From positions 1 through 64,000 of the forward strand of contig NZ_MAOC01000038.1 in the NCBI RefSeq assembly GCF_001884135.1: 64,000 nt of DNA, written 5' to 3'. Below the pieces are notes generated by a model, which did not search any database, was not told the origin of the DNA, and saw only the letters and a program-made list of their open reading frames with translations. A program made the position numbers and the translations under genes. This document shows positions 29,103 to 37,757 of the stretch, piece by piece; position 1 is the stretch's first letter, and each line of letters begins with the position of its first letter. Origin of the DNA: Bacillus nitratireducens (GTDB lineage Bacteria; Bacillota; Bacilli; Bacillales; Bacillaceae_G).

Positions 29103-29258
29103 ACTATCTCACCGCCTACTCTTTTCTATTTTCATATATATGTACAAGCGATGCAAATTAGAAAGACTATCATCTATTGATTGTAAACGAACAGTAAAAA
29201 TTTACAATACACAACAGAAGATTAATAATAACTTTTATATAAGGGAGGATTTAGAATT

Positions 29259-29737
29259 ATGGATAATGAAAGTAATATTTTTATTTCTAGTTCTACAATA
29301 ATGCTTGAGCCATACAAACGCTCTTATTAACGTACAAAAATTATCGACAGTAGTGGGAAAACCACCTGTACTCATGCCAAACAGCTCTCCAACTCATAAA
29401 GGAATCTTGTCTAACAAGTGTTCATTCTACTTATCAAGGTAGACGTGCTGCAGTCCAAGCAAAATTTAATTTCAAACAGAATGTTCCGATTCCAATTAAT
29501 CATAGGGAATATATTTTTACTTTCCCAACAGAATCTCCTTCGTCTCCAAACTGTATTTGGTTGTTCTATAACCATATAAATGATATAGAGTTTTTCAAAA
29601 AAACTAAAAAAGCTAAAATTCATTTTTCAAACCGAACTACCGTAACAATACGAATAAGTTCCCATAAGTTAAGACGGCAAGTATTGAAAGCTGGATATGT
29701 ATTATCACGGATGAACATGCAAGATTCACTACACTAA
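29259..29737 (+). pseudogene. comK: comK-like competence regulator, broken
   Basis: GGGAGGATT precedes the ATG at 29259. The frame reads MDNESNIFISSSTIMLEPYK and meets TAA at 29328, where a Tyr codon is expected. It continues RTKIIDSSGKTTCTHAKQL to a second stop at 29397. A frame change near 29388 restores QLIKESCLTS, then TYQGRRAAV, FKQNVPIPINHREYIFTFPT, CIWLFYNHI and HFSNRTTVTI, ending at 29737. This lines up along its length with B. subtilis ComK (SSYAGRKAG..., FLFPT, VTFSNGKT). ComK activates DNA-uptake genes. One nonsense and one frameshift mutation make this copy non-functional. B. cereus strains are known to carry two comK genes. Confidence 0.85.
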
Positions 29738-29821
29738 AAAAAACTCATGCTACATTTACTGCCTTAAAATTAATAGAATGGAAAGCAATATTTTCCTTGC
29801 CTTCCATTCTATTTATTATTC

Positions 29822-30129
29822 TTATCCCCTTACACTATCTCGCATTTTCTCAAGCGCTTGTCGATATAACCATCTCGTTTGATAGTACGTCATCCCCATT
29901 TCAATGGCTATCTCTCCCATCTTTTTACCTGCAAAAAATCGTTCTGAAATAATGTACCTCTCTTGTACTACACGTTCTTTCTTCAACCTTTCTAATATAT
30001 AACCACGCACCGTTACGACAGCATAAGCAGGAAAACTCCCTTTGCATACCAAAGACCAATTAAACCACAGTGATAATACTCTTCATAATCTTGATAAATA
30101 TTTAACCTCTTTATTTGATTTGCAATCAT
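29822..30129 (-). pseudogene. Sigma-70-like factor, broken by internal deletions
   Basis: On the minus strand MIANQIKRLNIYQDYEEYYH and CGLIGLWYA (sigma region 2-like) is followed by a frameshift at about 30050. In a second frame come KGSFPAYAVVTVRGYILERL and then ERFFAGKKMGEIAIEMGMTYYQTRWLYRQALEKMR (region 4 HTH). Between the two parts, QERYI joins ISERFF directly, which suggests a deletion across two similar ERYI/ERFI sites. A stop precedes the first Met, so the 5' end is damaged too. It lies convergent to the broken comK. A role in competence is possible but only inferred. Confidence 0.72.
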
Positions 30130-30680
30130 ACCTTCTTACAAAACAACCGTATCTACAAAAGCCCCTGGCTTCACACAATACCCGTTTTTAAAAGGTATAC
30201 CCAAATGCCCTATACGTTTACAAGACTTCTAGGTATAGATAACATCCTTTTTTATTTTCCGTTCGTATTAAGTTACTTTTATTTTCACGCCATCAATATA
30301 CAAAAAGCAACAAAAATATTGATGTATCAACGTTTATTACGCTTTTCCATATAAAAGAGAACACTGCAAACTAACCTCATAGAGGTCACCATATCTATCG
30401 AAACTGTTTTAAGGTAGCACAGACAAGTAGACAAAAGTCTCGTAAAAAGTGTGTACTTTTTTGACACACTTTTTACGAGACTCTATCATTTTTGCATAAA
30501 AGAAGTTGATTTATAGCCGTTTTAAAAAAAACGAACTTATACATGTCCATAAAATACCTCAAAAATAACGAGACAATAGTCCACCTATTTTACAAACAAA
30601 AAACTTTTTCATGATAATCAGTGAATAAAAACACAGCTCTTATGGTGTAATAAATTCCTCCATCTTTTTAAAAATGACAC
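30130..30680. other. Gene-poor stretch in the decayed region
   Basis: About 550 bp without a supportable gene. It contains one notable hairpin (30436-30482) and AT-rich sequence. Open frames on the plus strand lack ribosome binding sites and have random-looking composition. Confidence 0.5.
30436..30482. repeat. Perfect 18-bp inverted repeat
   Basis: AGTCTCGTAAAAAGTGTG (30436-30453) and its exact complement (30465-30482), with an 11-nt T-rich loop. It lacks a U-tract after the second arm, so it is not a standard terminator. It could be the end of a lost element. Confidence 0.7.
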
Positions 30681-31005
30681 TTTGTTAGATAAAACTGATA
30701 TTACCTTAGTCAGAACTAATGCTTTGTTAGATAAAGCTGATATCAACTTAGTCAGAACTTACCCTTTGTTAGATAAGGCTGATATCAACTTAGTCAGAAC
30801 TTACCCTTTGTTAGACAAAGCTGATATCAACTTAGTCAGAACTTACCCTTTGTTAGATAGGGCTGATATCAACTTAGTCAGAACTTACCCTTTGTTAGAT
30901 AAAGCTGATATTAACTTAGTCAGAGCTTACGCTTTGTTAGATAAGGCTGATATCAACTTAGTCAGAACTTACCCTTTGTTAGTCAAAGCTGATACCAATA
31001 ATTTC
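30680..31005. repeat. 42-bp tandem repeat array (seven full units and a part)
   Basis: Units start at 30680 and every 42 bp to 30974. Each begins CTTTGTTAGATAAAGCTGAT and continues with ATCAACTTAGTCAGAACTTA. Divergence is low in the inner units and higher at both ends. Because 42 is a multiple of 3, the array is open in one frame (14-aa units such as LLDKADINLVRTYP), but there is no ribosome binding site and the only start is a TTG. I treat it as a non-coding minisatellite. Confidence 0.85.
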
Positions 31006-31207
31006 AAAAATATTCTTAGATTTCTTTTGATCAATCAAACTAATATGTGTATCCATCTAACATAAAAAAATATGGATAGAATGTCGACGAGCTTGTAAGT
31101 ATAAGGGTTTACAGTCGTAGAAAAAGCCGTTAGGTTAAATGTATCATTAATAATCCAAATCATTTTATATTGAAATTTGAATGGGGTTAACTTGAAATAG
31201 GGGTAAA

Positions 31208-31246
31208 AACAAAAAAGGTGACTCTAGGAAGAGCCACCTTTTCAAA
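31208..31246 (-). terminator. Terminator after the Yip1 gene
   Basis: AAAAGGTG...CACCTTTT arms with an inner CTCT/AGAG pairing and a T-rich tail on the minus strand. Confidence 0.8.
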
Positions 31247-31254
31247 ATAACATA

Positions 31255-31935
31255 TTATGCGCCAAAATCAGAGAACATACCGACCAATATACTAAACCCA
31301 ATTGTAAGGATAAAGAATATAGAAATTAAAATTATTGCTTGTTTTTTACTTAAACCAGCAACGATATGCAAGCCTAAGCCAGTTAAAATTAAGCTCCAAA
31401 TGTTAAAGACTTCAAATGCAGAACCAATGCCATATGCAATTGTTCCTTGTTCAAATAAAGGCCCTAAACTTGTATATTTATCAGCGCCATTCCCACCAAG
31501 AATATATCCTAAAGCTACATTGAGAAGACTACCAACATAAAAGACAACATTGGCATATATATAAATAGATAATATCTTCATATATGGAGTATCATTGCTC
31601 ATAAACATCATAATAACTTTATAAAATCCTGCTACCACAAAAAGACCAACAGCTGTTCCAACTAGACCTCCAATAGCTCCAAATCCAAGTGTAGTCCATT
31701 TCATTATCCCCGTGGTATCATCCTTAACCAGCTTCGCTAGCTCCGGAGTATTAAGTAACCCTAAATAAGCTACCGCTGCTGATAAGATTGTCCCCATTAA
31801 AAGAAATAAGAAAAATCCTCCCCAGACTGGGCTTTTCGTCTTCATTCTCTCAAACTGTAAGCCTGGAGAAGTAACCATTCCAAATAATGACGGCTTCTTC
31901 GCACCTTCATCTTGCGTATTAATATTCATTTCCAT
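31255..31935 (-). CDS. Yip1-domain membrane protein (YknW-like)
   Basis: A 226-aa protein. An N-terminal cytosolic segment (FGMVTSPGLQFERMKTKSPVWGG) is followed by five hydrophobic spans, the Yip1/YknW pattern. In B. subtilis yknW opens the yknWXYZ operon, whose products form an exporter-like complex that protects against the SdpC toxin. Here the gene follows yknXYZ-like genes on the same strand, separated by two hairpins. A role as assembly partner of that complex is inferred from the context. Start follows AGAAGGAGG. Confidence 0.78.
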   Translation of the reverse strand: MEMNINTQDEGAKKPSLFGMVTSPGLQFERMKTKSPVWGGFFLFLLMGTILSAAVAYLGLLNTPELAKLVKDDTTGIMKWTTLGFGAIGGLVGTAVGLFVVAGFYKVIMMFMSNDTPYMKILSIYIYANVVFYVGSLLNVALGYILGGNGADKYTSLGPLFEQGTIAYGIGSAFEVFNIWSLILTGLGLHIVAGLSKKQAIILISIFFILTIGFSILVGMFSDFGA

Positions 31936-31962
31936 TATAACGCCTCCTTCTATTTATATATC

Positions 31963-32021
31963 CCGTTCTAACGGGCGGTTCACATCCTCATTTAGAGGCT
32001 ACGAACCGCCCACTAGAACGG
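31963..32021. repeat. Long imperfect palindrome between yknZ-like and Yip1 genes
   Basis: CCGTTCTA-AC-GGGCGGTTC pairs with GAACCGCCC-AC-TAGAACGG around a loop that itself pairs (CCTC / GAGG). There is no U-tract. It may stabilise or process the mRNA between the two genes, or be a dispersed repeat. Confidence 0.75.
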
Positions 32022-32027
32022 TAATGT

Positions 32028-32052
32028 GTAGTAGAGAGTCCCTCTCTACTAC
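32028..32052. repeat. Second hairpin after the yknZ-like gene
   Basis: GTAGTAGAGAG / CTCTCTACTAC, a perfect 11-bp stem with a 3-nt loop, 4 bp past the yknZ-like stop codon. No T-run follows on either strand, so termination would be weak. Confidence 0.75.
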
Positions 32053-32055
32053 AAC

Positions 32056-33258
32056 TTATTCATAACGCAGTGCTTCAATCGGATCTAACTTCGCAGCTTT
32101 GTTTGCTGGAATTAATCCGAAAATAATACCTAGTGTCATAGAGAACAGTACGCCTCCAACGACAACTTCCCATGAAACGAGCGGTGGCCATTTTGCGAAT
32201 GTAGAAACGATATATGCCCCACCATATCCAAGACCAATTCCGATTAAACCACCTAGAAGCGTTAACATAACGGCTTCAATTAAAAACTGTAATAAAATTT
32301 TACTACGCGTTGCCCCAAGTGCTTTACGTATTCCAATTTCGCGCGTACGCTCCGTTACAGATACGAGCATGATGTTCATAACACCGATACCACCAACGAC
32401 TAATGAAATACCAGCGATACCGCCGATGATCATCGTCATGATACCAGTTACTTTAGAAACATTTTCTTGGAATTCTTTTAAATTCACCAGTTCATATTTA
32501 CCTGGAATTTCACTTGGCTTACGACTATTTAATACATCGATAGCTTTTTTCCCAGCTACCTCTAAATCGTCTACATTTTTAGCCTGAATTGCGATATTTT
32601 GAATATCATCGGTTCCGTATAAAACAGGCCATAACGTAAGGGGGATTAACGCTTCTTCCATTTCAAAGCCCATAAACTCATTATCGGATCTATACACACC
32701 AATAATTTGCATTGGCTGCCCCTTCATCTCAATAATTTGTCCAACTGGGTTTACATCCTTAAATAACGTCTCTTCTGTTTTTGTACTAATCATCACAACG
32801 TTATTTGCATGAGAAATATCTGATTCATTTAAAGTACGTCCCTTTACGACCTTTACTTTATTAACTGCAAAATATTCATTATCAAGACCAATAACATTCA
32901 GATTTGCTTTTTTATCATTTACATCAAGCACCTCTGAATTCTGGTTTGTCGTAATAACGTGTGAAACATCTTTCACTTGTTTTACTTCCAAAATATCCTC
33001 TTCAGTTAACTTTGGTATTTCAAATCCACCCATAGCAAACTCATCATTAATATCTGGTTTAAATTGAATTGGCATAAGGTTATTACCGCCAGAACCTGCG
33101 AATTTCGACTTCAGCATCGCTTCCCCGCCTTGCCCAATCGCAACGACAGTAATAATAGAACCTACACCGATAATAATGCCGAGCATCGTAAGGGCAGAAC
33201 GCAGTTTATGAGCTAGAATAGAAGATAAGGCGATTTTCATACTATCTAGTAAACTCAT
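32056..33258 (-). CDS. MacB-type ABC exporter permease (YknZ-like)
   Basis: A 400-aa protein. An N-terminal span (SILAHKLRSALTMLGIIIGVGSII) is followed by a MacB periplasmic-core-like extracellular domain (about 45-280). Three C-terminal spans include VSVTERTREIGIRKALGATRSKI, the coupling region that contacts the ATPase. The ATG at 33258 overlaps the ATPase stop (ATGA); the upstream GTG is inside the binding site. It works with the ATPase and adaptor genes before it. Likely substrate is a toxic peptide or an envelope-acting antibiotic, by analogy with YknXYZ. Confidence 0.87.
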   Translation of the reverse strand: MSLLDSMKIALSSILAHKLRSALTMLGIIIGVGSIITVVAIGQGGEAMLKSKFAGSGGNNLMPIQFKPDINDEFAMGGFEIPKLTEEDILEVKQVKDVSHVITTNQNSEVLDVNDKKANLNVIGLDNEYFAVNKVKVVKGRTLNESDISHANNVVMISTKTEETLFKDVNPVGQIIEMKGQPMQIIGVYRSDNEFMGFEMEEALIPLTLWPVLYGTDDIQNIAIQAKNVDDLEVAGKKAIDVLNSRKPSEIPGKYELVNLKEFQENVSKVTGIMTMIIGGIAGISLVVGGIGVMNIMLVSVTERTREIGIRKALGATRSKILLQFLIEAVMLTLLGGLIGIGLGYGGAYIVSTFAKWPPLVSWEVVVGGVLFSMTLGIIFGLIPANKAAKLDPIEALRYE

Positions 33259-33935
33259 ACCGCACACCTTCTATCTTCTGTAATTTTCCCATCTCGCAGT
33301 ACAATACGGCGGGATGAATAAGCTGCAACCTCTTCTTCATGCGTAACCATAACAATCGTCGTACCTTCTGCATTGAGCTTCGTGAAAATATCCATAACTT
33401 GCTCACCAGACTTCGTATCAAGCGCACCTGTCGGCTCATCGGCCATAATGAACGTTGGATTATTCGCAATCGACCTCGCAATAGCGACACGCTGCTTCTG
33501 TCCACCTGATAACTCATTCGGCAAATGATGAACTCTGTCGGACAAACCAACTTTACTAAGCGCTTCCAGAGCTCTTTGACGTCGCTCTGCTTTCTTCACG
33601 CCACCGTATACGAGCGGAAGTTCAACATTTTCTACTGCTGAAAGACGCGGCAGCAAATTAAAATGCTGGAACACAAAACCGATATATTCATTACGAATTA
33701 AAGCAAGCTTTGACTCGTCTGCTGTTAAGATATTCACATCATTCAGCATATATTCACCTTCTGTTGGACGATCTAAACAACCGATAATATTCATAAGCGT
33801 TGATTTACCAGAACCAGACGGCCCCATAATCGAAACAAATTCACCGCTCTGAATCGTTAAACTAATACCGTGCAAAATCGGCACTGCCAATTTCCCTTGA
33901 TAATACGTTTTAGCAATATTATTTAACGTAATCAT
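33255..33935 (-). CDS. MacB-type ABC exporter ATPase (YknY-like)
   Basis: A 226-aa protein with Walker A GPSGSGKST near residue 40, Q-loop FVFQHFNLL, signature LSGGQKQRVAIARS near 143, Walker B FIMADEPTGALD near 165 and the switch His in VTHEEE near 196. This is the LolD/MacB type. Four-base overlaps with the genes on both sides show one translational unit with the adaptor and the permease. It powers the exporter from the cytosol. Confidence 0.9.
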   Translation of the reverse strand: MITLNNIAKTYYQGKLAVPILHGISLTIQSGEFVSIMGPSGSGKSTLMNIIGCLDRPTEGEYMLNDVNILTADESKLALIRNEYIGFVFQHFNLLPRLSAVENVELPLVYGGVKKAERRQRALEALSKVGLSDRVHHLPNELSGGQKQRVAIARSIANNPTFIMADEPTGALDTKSGEQVMDIFTKLNAEGTTIVMVTHEEEVAAYSSRRIVLRDGKITEDRRCAV

Positions 33936-35125
33936 TTCTCTTTCACTTCCATTCCGTCATACACGTCGTCGGAAGGATTTTTAACCACCTTTTGCCCCAC
34001 TTTTGCGCCTTCAGTAATCTCTGTCCAATCTCCATCAGTAGAACCTTTTTTCACATTTTGTTTACGAAGCTTTCCTTTATCCTCAACATAAACAAATGCA
34101 TCATCGCCTTTTTCTACAATGCTCTTACTTGGGACAGCAATCATCGTCTTATTCTCTAAATTTACTTGCAATGAAACATGGTACCCTGGAGATAAACCAT
34201 CTTGGCTATCCAGGCTTGCCTTATATGTATATTGAGACATATTTTGAGTCGCTTCGCCTACACCACCAGCTTGAGCCATCTCTGCACTCGTTGGGAATTC
34301 ACTTACCTCTGTAATCTTACCTGTCCACTTCTTCTTATTATTTGCTTTCGCAGTTACAGTGAATGTTTGATCTTTTTGAATTTGTGACTTCTGAAGCTCT
34401 GTTAAAGTCCCTTGAACTTGGAACGGATCTTTAGAAGCTACTTGTAAGAATGCTTTTCCTTGACCACCTAATGCTTGTGATGAACTTTGTGCTGCATCTT
34501 TATCTAACTTTTGAACAACACCCGTAAAGTTACTATAAATCGTAAGTTCTTTCTGCTTTTTACTTAACTCTTCTTTTTGCAACTTCCCTTTTTCTTTCTC
34601 AAGATCAGTTGTTTTCTGCGTCATCTCTAACTCACTTACTTGCTCTTCCATCGGATCTGTTACTTCTTTCCCAGCTCCGCTATCTTTCACCTTCTTAATT
34701 TCTTTCTTCAACGAATCAATCTTCTTCTTCCCTTGATCGTAACGCATATCTGCCATCTTTTGATCAAGCTCAGCTTGCTTCATTTGCAAATTAATCTCTT
34801 CATTATCATAAGAGAATAACTTCGTACCTTTCTCTACCTCTTGCCCTTCTTTTACCGCAATATCTTTCACTTTTCCTTTGGTCGGATCCGCATAGAAACT
34901 TTCAATATTACCCGGCTTCACCTGACCAGAAATTAACTTCGTATTATTCAGCTTACGCTCTGTTACTTTCTCAAAACTTACAGCATCAGCCGTTGTTGAT
35001 GCACCCTTCTTCTTGCCTTGCATAATAAAAATATTAACTGCTGCCACAATAACAATTAGTGCGATAACACCCATAATGATCCATTTCTTCTTCTTGTTTG
35101 GAGTACGAACCGTATTTGGTACCAT
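33932..35125 (-). CDS. Membrane fusion (HlyD-type) adaptor protein (YknX-like)
   Basis: A 397-aa protein. A single N-terminal span (about 15-37) is followed by a biotinyl-lipoyl half (VKDIAVKEGQEVEKGTKLFSYDNEE), a long coiled-coil hairpin rich in Lys and Glu (about 110-185) and beta-barrel domains. It is the extracytoplasmic adaptor of the exporter. The frame opens 13 codons earlier, but AAAGGGAGAGAG precedes the ATG at 35125. It is the first gene of the yknXYZ-like operon. Confidence 0.88.
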   Translation of the reverse strand: MVPNTVRTPNKKKKWIIMGVIALIVIVAAVNIFIMQGKKKGASTTADAVSFEKVTERKLNNTKLISGQVKPGNIESFYADPTKGKVKDIAVKEGQEVEKGTKLFSYDNEEINLQMKQAELDQKMADMRYDQGKKKIDSLKKEIKKVKDSGAGKEVTDPMEEQVSELEMTQKTTDLEKEKGKLQKEELSKKQKELTIYSNFTGVVQKLDKDAAQSSSQALGGQGKAFLQVASKDPFQVQGTLTELQKSQIQKDQTFTVTAKANNKKKWTGKITEVSEFPTSAEMAQAGGVGEATQNMSQYTYKASLDSQDGLSPGYHVSLQVNLENKTMIAVPSKSIVEKGDDAFVYVEDKGKLRKQNVKKGSTDGDWTEITEGAKVGQKVVKNPSDDVYDGMEVKEK

Positions 35126-35368
35126 ATTCTCTCTCCCTTTATAAATTAATAGTTTAATAAACACTCAAATTGTATAAAACTTTCTGAAAACAAATTACAT
35201 ATTATTACATTTTTTTTACAAAGTTTTACACATTCATTTATATTGTAACAAAAATTCCAATGATTAGAAATATGACATCCTATCTTTTAAGATAGTTTTA
35301 AGGAAAGATTATATTATATAGAAAAAGCCATCCAAAATGATAATTGGATAGCTTTTCTATATTAAATA

Positions 35369-36703
35369 TTACGCCGCTTTAGGATCTTTTCTCTCATGCC
35401 CACGTTGAACGATGAACAAGAAGACTGTTGATAAAATTGCACCTGTTAATAGTAAGATAAAGCAACCATCCCAGCCAGAACGATCAACAATAACACCAAT
35501 TGCTGCGTTTGCTACAAGACTTCCGCCTACATAACCGAACAGACCACACATACCAACTGTCGTACCTACTGCAAATTTCGGTACTAATTCCATCGCACTT
35601 AAACCGATTAAAAACTGTGGTACGTAAATTAAACAACCGATAATAGAAACTGCAATACTTACAACAAGTACGCTAGTTGCTTGCCAATATACAAACGTAC
35701 CAATAACAACTCCAACCATACTAATAATACACAATGGCATACGTTTCCCTTTAAATAATTTATCACTTAAAAGACCAACGATTAATGAACTTGGAATTGC
35801 CATACCTTCAAAGATTGCGTATGCTGCATGTGCTTCATTTTTTGAAAAACCTTTAACTGTCGTTAAATAAAGTGGAACCCAGTTAATAACACCGAAACGA
35901 ATTAAATAAACAAATGCATTCGCAATACATAAGAACCATACAAATTTATTTTTCACTACGTATTTCATTAAAATTTCTTTTGGCGACATCTTGTTAGCAT
36001 TATCTGCTTTTTCAAGATTTTCATAGTCATTACGATACTCATCAATTGGAGGAAGACCTTCAGACTCTGGTGTATCCTTCGCATTGATCCAAACAAGAAC
36101 TGAAATTACCATTGCGATAATCGCTGGAAAAATAAACACGCCGCCTTGCCAATGACTTTCACCGAAAATACCTACACCAATTCCGACAAGTGGTGGCACA
36201 AGCATTCCGCCAACGTTATGTGAAATATTCCAAATGCCTGTTTTCGTACCACGTTCTTTCTTTGAGAACCATTTCGTCATAACGATACTACAAGGTGGTG
36301 CTCCCATACCTTGTACAATACCATTCAGGACAAGTAATGTAACGATCATCCCAAATGAAGATGCAAACCCGAAACAAATATTTACAAGCCCTGATAAGAA
36401 TAATCCGACTGCGATAAAGCGCTGGGCAAAAGCTTTATCTGATAAATTCCCCATAAAGAACTTACTAAATCCATAAACAATCGCCATTACTGAACCTAGT
36501 AGTCCAATTTCAGCTGTACTAAAACCATATTCTTGTACTAAATACGTACTTGATAACGTAAAGTTACTGCGCACTAAATAATAAGCAGCATATCCAACTG
36601 AGATTCCGATTAGCACACGAATACGTAGTAATGTATATACTTTCGCGATCATATCCGCTGGTAATCTCTCAATTGCAGGTGCTGGCTTAAGCCATTTAAA
36701 CAT
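35369..36703 (-). CDS. MFS organophosphate:phosphate antiporter (GlpT/UhpT/PgtP family)
   Basis: A 444-aa protein with 12 hydrophobic segments. Family blocks are GYAAYYLVRSNFTLSSTYLV near residue 36, YGFSKFFMGNLSDK, NGIVQGMGAPPCSIVMTKWFSKKERGTKTGIWNISHNVGG near 125-165 and VINWVPLYLTTVKG. It imports a sugar phosphate, glycerol phosphate or phosphoglycerate in exchange for inorganic phosphate. It is the last gene of a unit with a two-component system and a binding lipoprotein. That resembles S. aureus hptRSA-uhpT and Salmonella pgtABC-pgtP, so the transporter is probably induced by its substrate outside the cell. The exact substrate cannot be told. Confidence 0.87.
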   Translation of the reverse strand: MFKWLKPAPAIERLPADMIAKVYTLLRIRVLIGISVGYAAYYLVRSNFTLSSTYLVQEYGFSTAEIGLLGSVMAIVYGFSKFFMGNLSDKAFAQRFIAVGLFLSGLVNICFGFASSFGMIVTLLVLNGIVQGMGAPPCSIVMTKWFSKKERGTKTGIWNISHNVGGMLVPPLVGIGVGIFGESHWQGGVFIFPAIIAMVISVLVWINAKDTPESEGLPPIDEYRNDYENLEKADNANKMSPKEILMKYVVKNKFVWFLCIANAFVYLIRFGVINWVPLYLTTVKGFSKNEAHAAYAIFEGMAIPSSLIVGLLSDKLFKGKRMPLCIISMVGVVIGTFVYWQATSVLVVSIAVSIIGCLIYVPQFLIGLSAMELVPKFAVGTTVGMCGLFGYVGGSLVANAAIGVIVDRSGWDGCFILLLTGAILSTVFLFIVQRGHERKDPKAA

Positions 36704-36722
36704 ATACTCTCGTCTCCTTTTC

Positions 36723-37757
36723 TCACTTCTGAGAGAGACGCTGTCTATTCCATATCTCGATTATTCCACTACTTGATATATTTTGGTTCGTCCTTCTAAC
36801 CGGCTGTCCTTCTATTTCTTTCTCATTCTTCGCAAACATCGTCGGTACGCCAAACGAAACTTTTTCTAAAATGTGACCCGCTTCTTCTGATAAACAATAA
36901 TCAATAAATAAATCCGCAATAATACCACTCGGTGCACGTTTTAGTTTTGAAATCGCATTGACAGACAAACCTGTTTGCTCAGGTTCCTTACTTAAAATAG
37001 GAAAGCCTTGTTTCTGAAGCATTCTCTGATCTCCCGCAAAATTGATGCCTATCATATATTCACCGCTTGCAACTAGTTCTACAGGCATATAGCCATTCAC
37101 CGTTACTTCACCAACTTGCCGTGCAAGATTCTTAACATACTCTTTCGCTTCTTCTTCACCTAAAGTATCAATAAGTGCTTGAAACAAAGTATATGCTGTG
37201 CCGGAAACATTTGGATCAGGCATTGCAATCTTCCCCGTATATACCGGATCTAATAAATCTTGCCACCTTGATGGATATGGAAGACCGAGCGGCGCTATTT
37301 CTTCATTCCACCGCTCTTTATTAATCGCGATTGCTAGTTTCTCCACTTCATAACCGTACCAATAACCATCTTTATCTTTAACAGACTTTGAAATACGGTT
37401 CGCATGCTGGCTCATAACAGGAATAGAAAGGTTCTTTTGCTTCATCATTTGATGCGCATCTACTGTACCGCCAATAATAATATCCGCCTTCGGATTTCCA
37501 GCTTCCTCTTCTACTCTCCGAAGAAGTTCTTCTGTCGATAGACGAATAAATTCATATGTACACCCGCGTTGTTTACAAAATGATGAAAGCAAAGCTTCAC
37601 CAACTTCCTCGCGGGCCGCTACATACGCAACAAGATGACGATCATCCAAAATAGGGAGACCACTTTTATTATATTTAATAGAGGTTGTATCTCGAGAGCA
37701 ACTAGACATCGCTCCTCCAATTACTAGCAAAAAGAAGAAAAAGGCTATCTTTCTCAT
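36723..37757 (-). CDS. Extracellular solute-binding lipoprotein, probable sensor partner
   Basis: A 344-aa protein. A lipoprotein signal peptide with a lipobox-like MSSC (Cys about residue 20) is followed by a periplasmic binding fold of the Fe(III)/AfuA-type class (DIIIGGTVDAHQMM, GYWYGYEVEKLAIAINKERW, WQDLLDPVYTGKIAMPDPNVSGTAYT). No ABC permease or ATPase lies nearby. Its ATG overlaps the preceding gene by 4 bp. Like S. aureus HptA, it probably binds the organophosphate and passes the signal to the sensor kinase. That role is inferred. Confidence 0.8.
   Translation of the reverse strand: MRKIAFFFFLLVIGGAMSSCSRDTTSIKYNKSGLPILDDRHLVAYVAAREEVGEALLSSFCKQRGCTYEFIRLSTEELLRRVEEEAGNPKADIIIGGTVDAHQMMKQKNLSIPVMSQHANRISKSVKDKDGYWYGYEVEKLAIAINKERWNEEIAPLGLPYPSRWQDLLDPVYTGKIAMPDPNVSGTAYTLFQALIDTLGEEEAKEYVKNLARQVGEVTVNGYMPVELVASGEYMIGINFAGDQRMLQKQGFPILSKEPEQTGLSVNAISKLKRAPSGIIADLFIDYCLSEEAGHILEKVSFGVPTMFAKNEKEIEGQPVRRTNQNISSSGIIEIWNRQRLSQK

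Noticed and set aside
30115-30354. Plus-strand frame of 79 codons
   Set aside because: No binding site; partly antisense to the sigma-factor remnant.
30680-31005. 42-bp repeats as a CRISPR array
   Set aside because: The units are directly joined with no unique spacers and no cas genes are near.
30682-31065. Open frame of 127 codons through the tandem repeats as a repeat protein
   Set aside because: The start is a TTG without a ribosome binding site, and the open frame follows simply from a 42-bp unit without stops.
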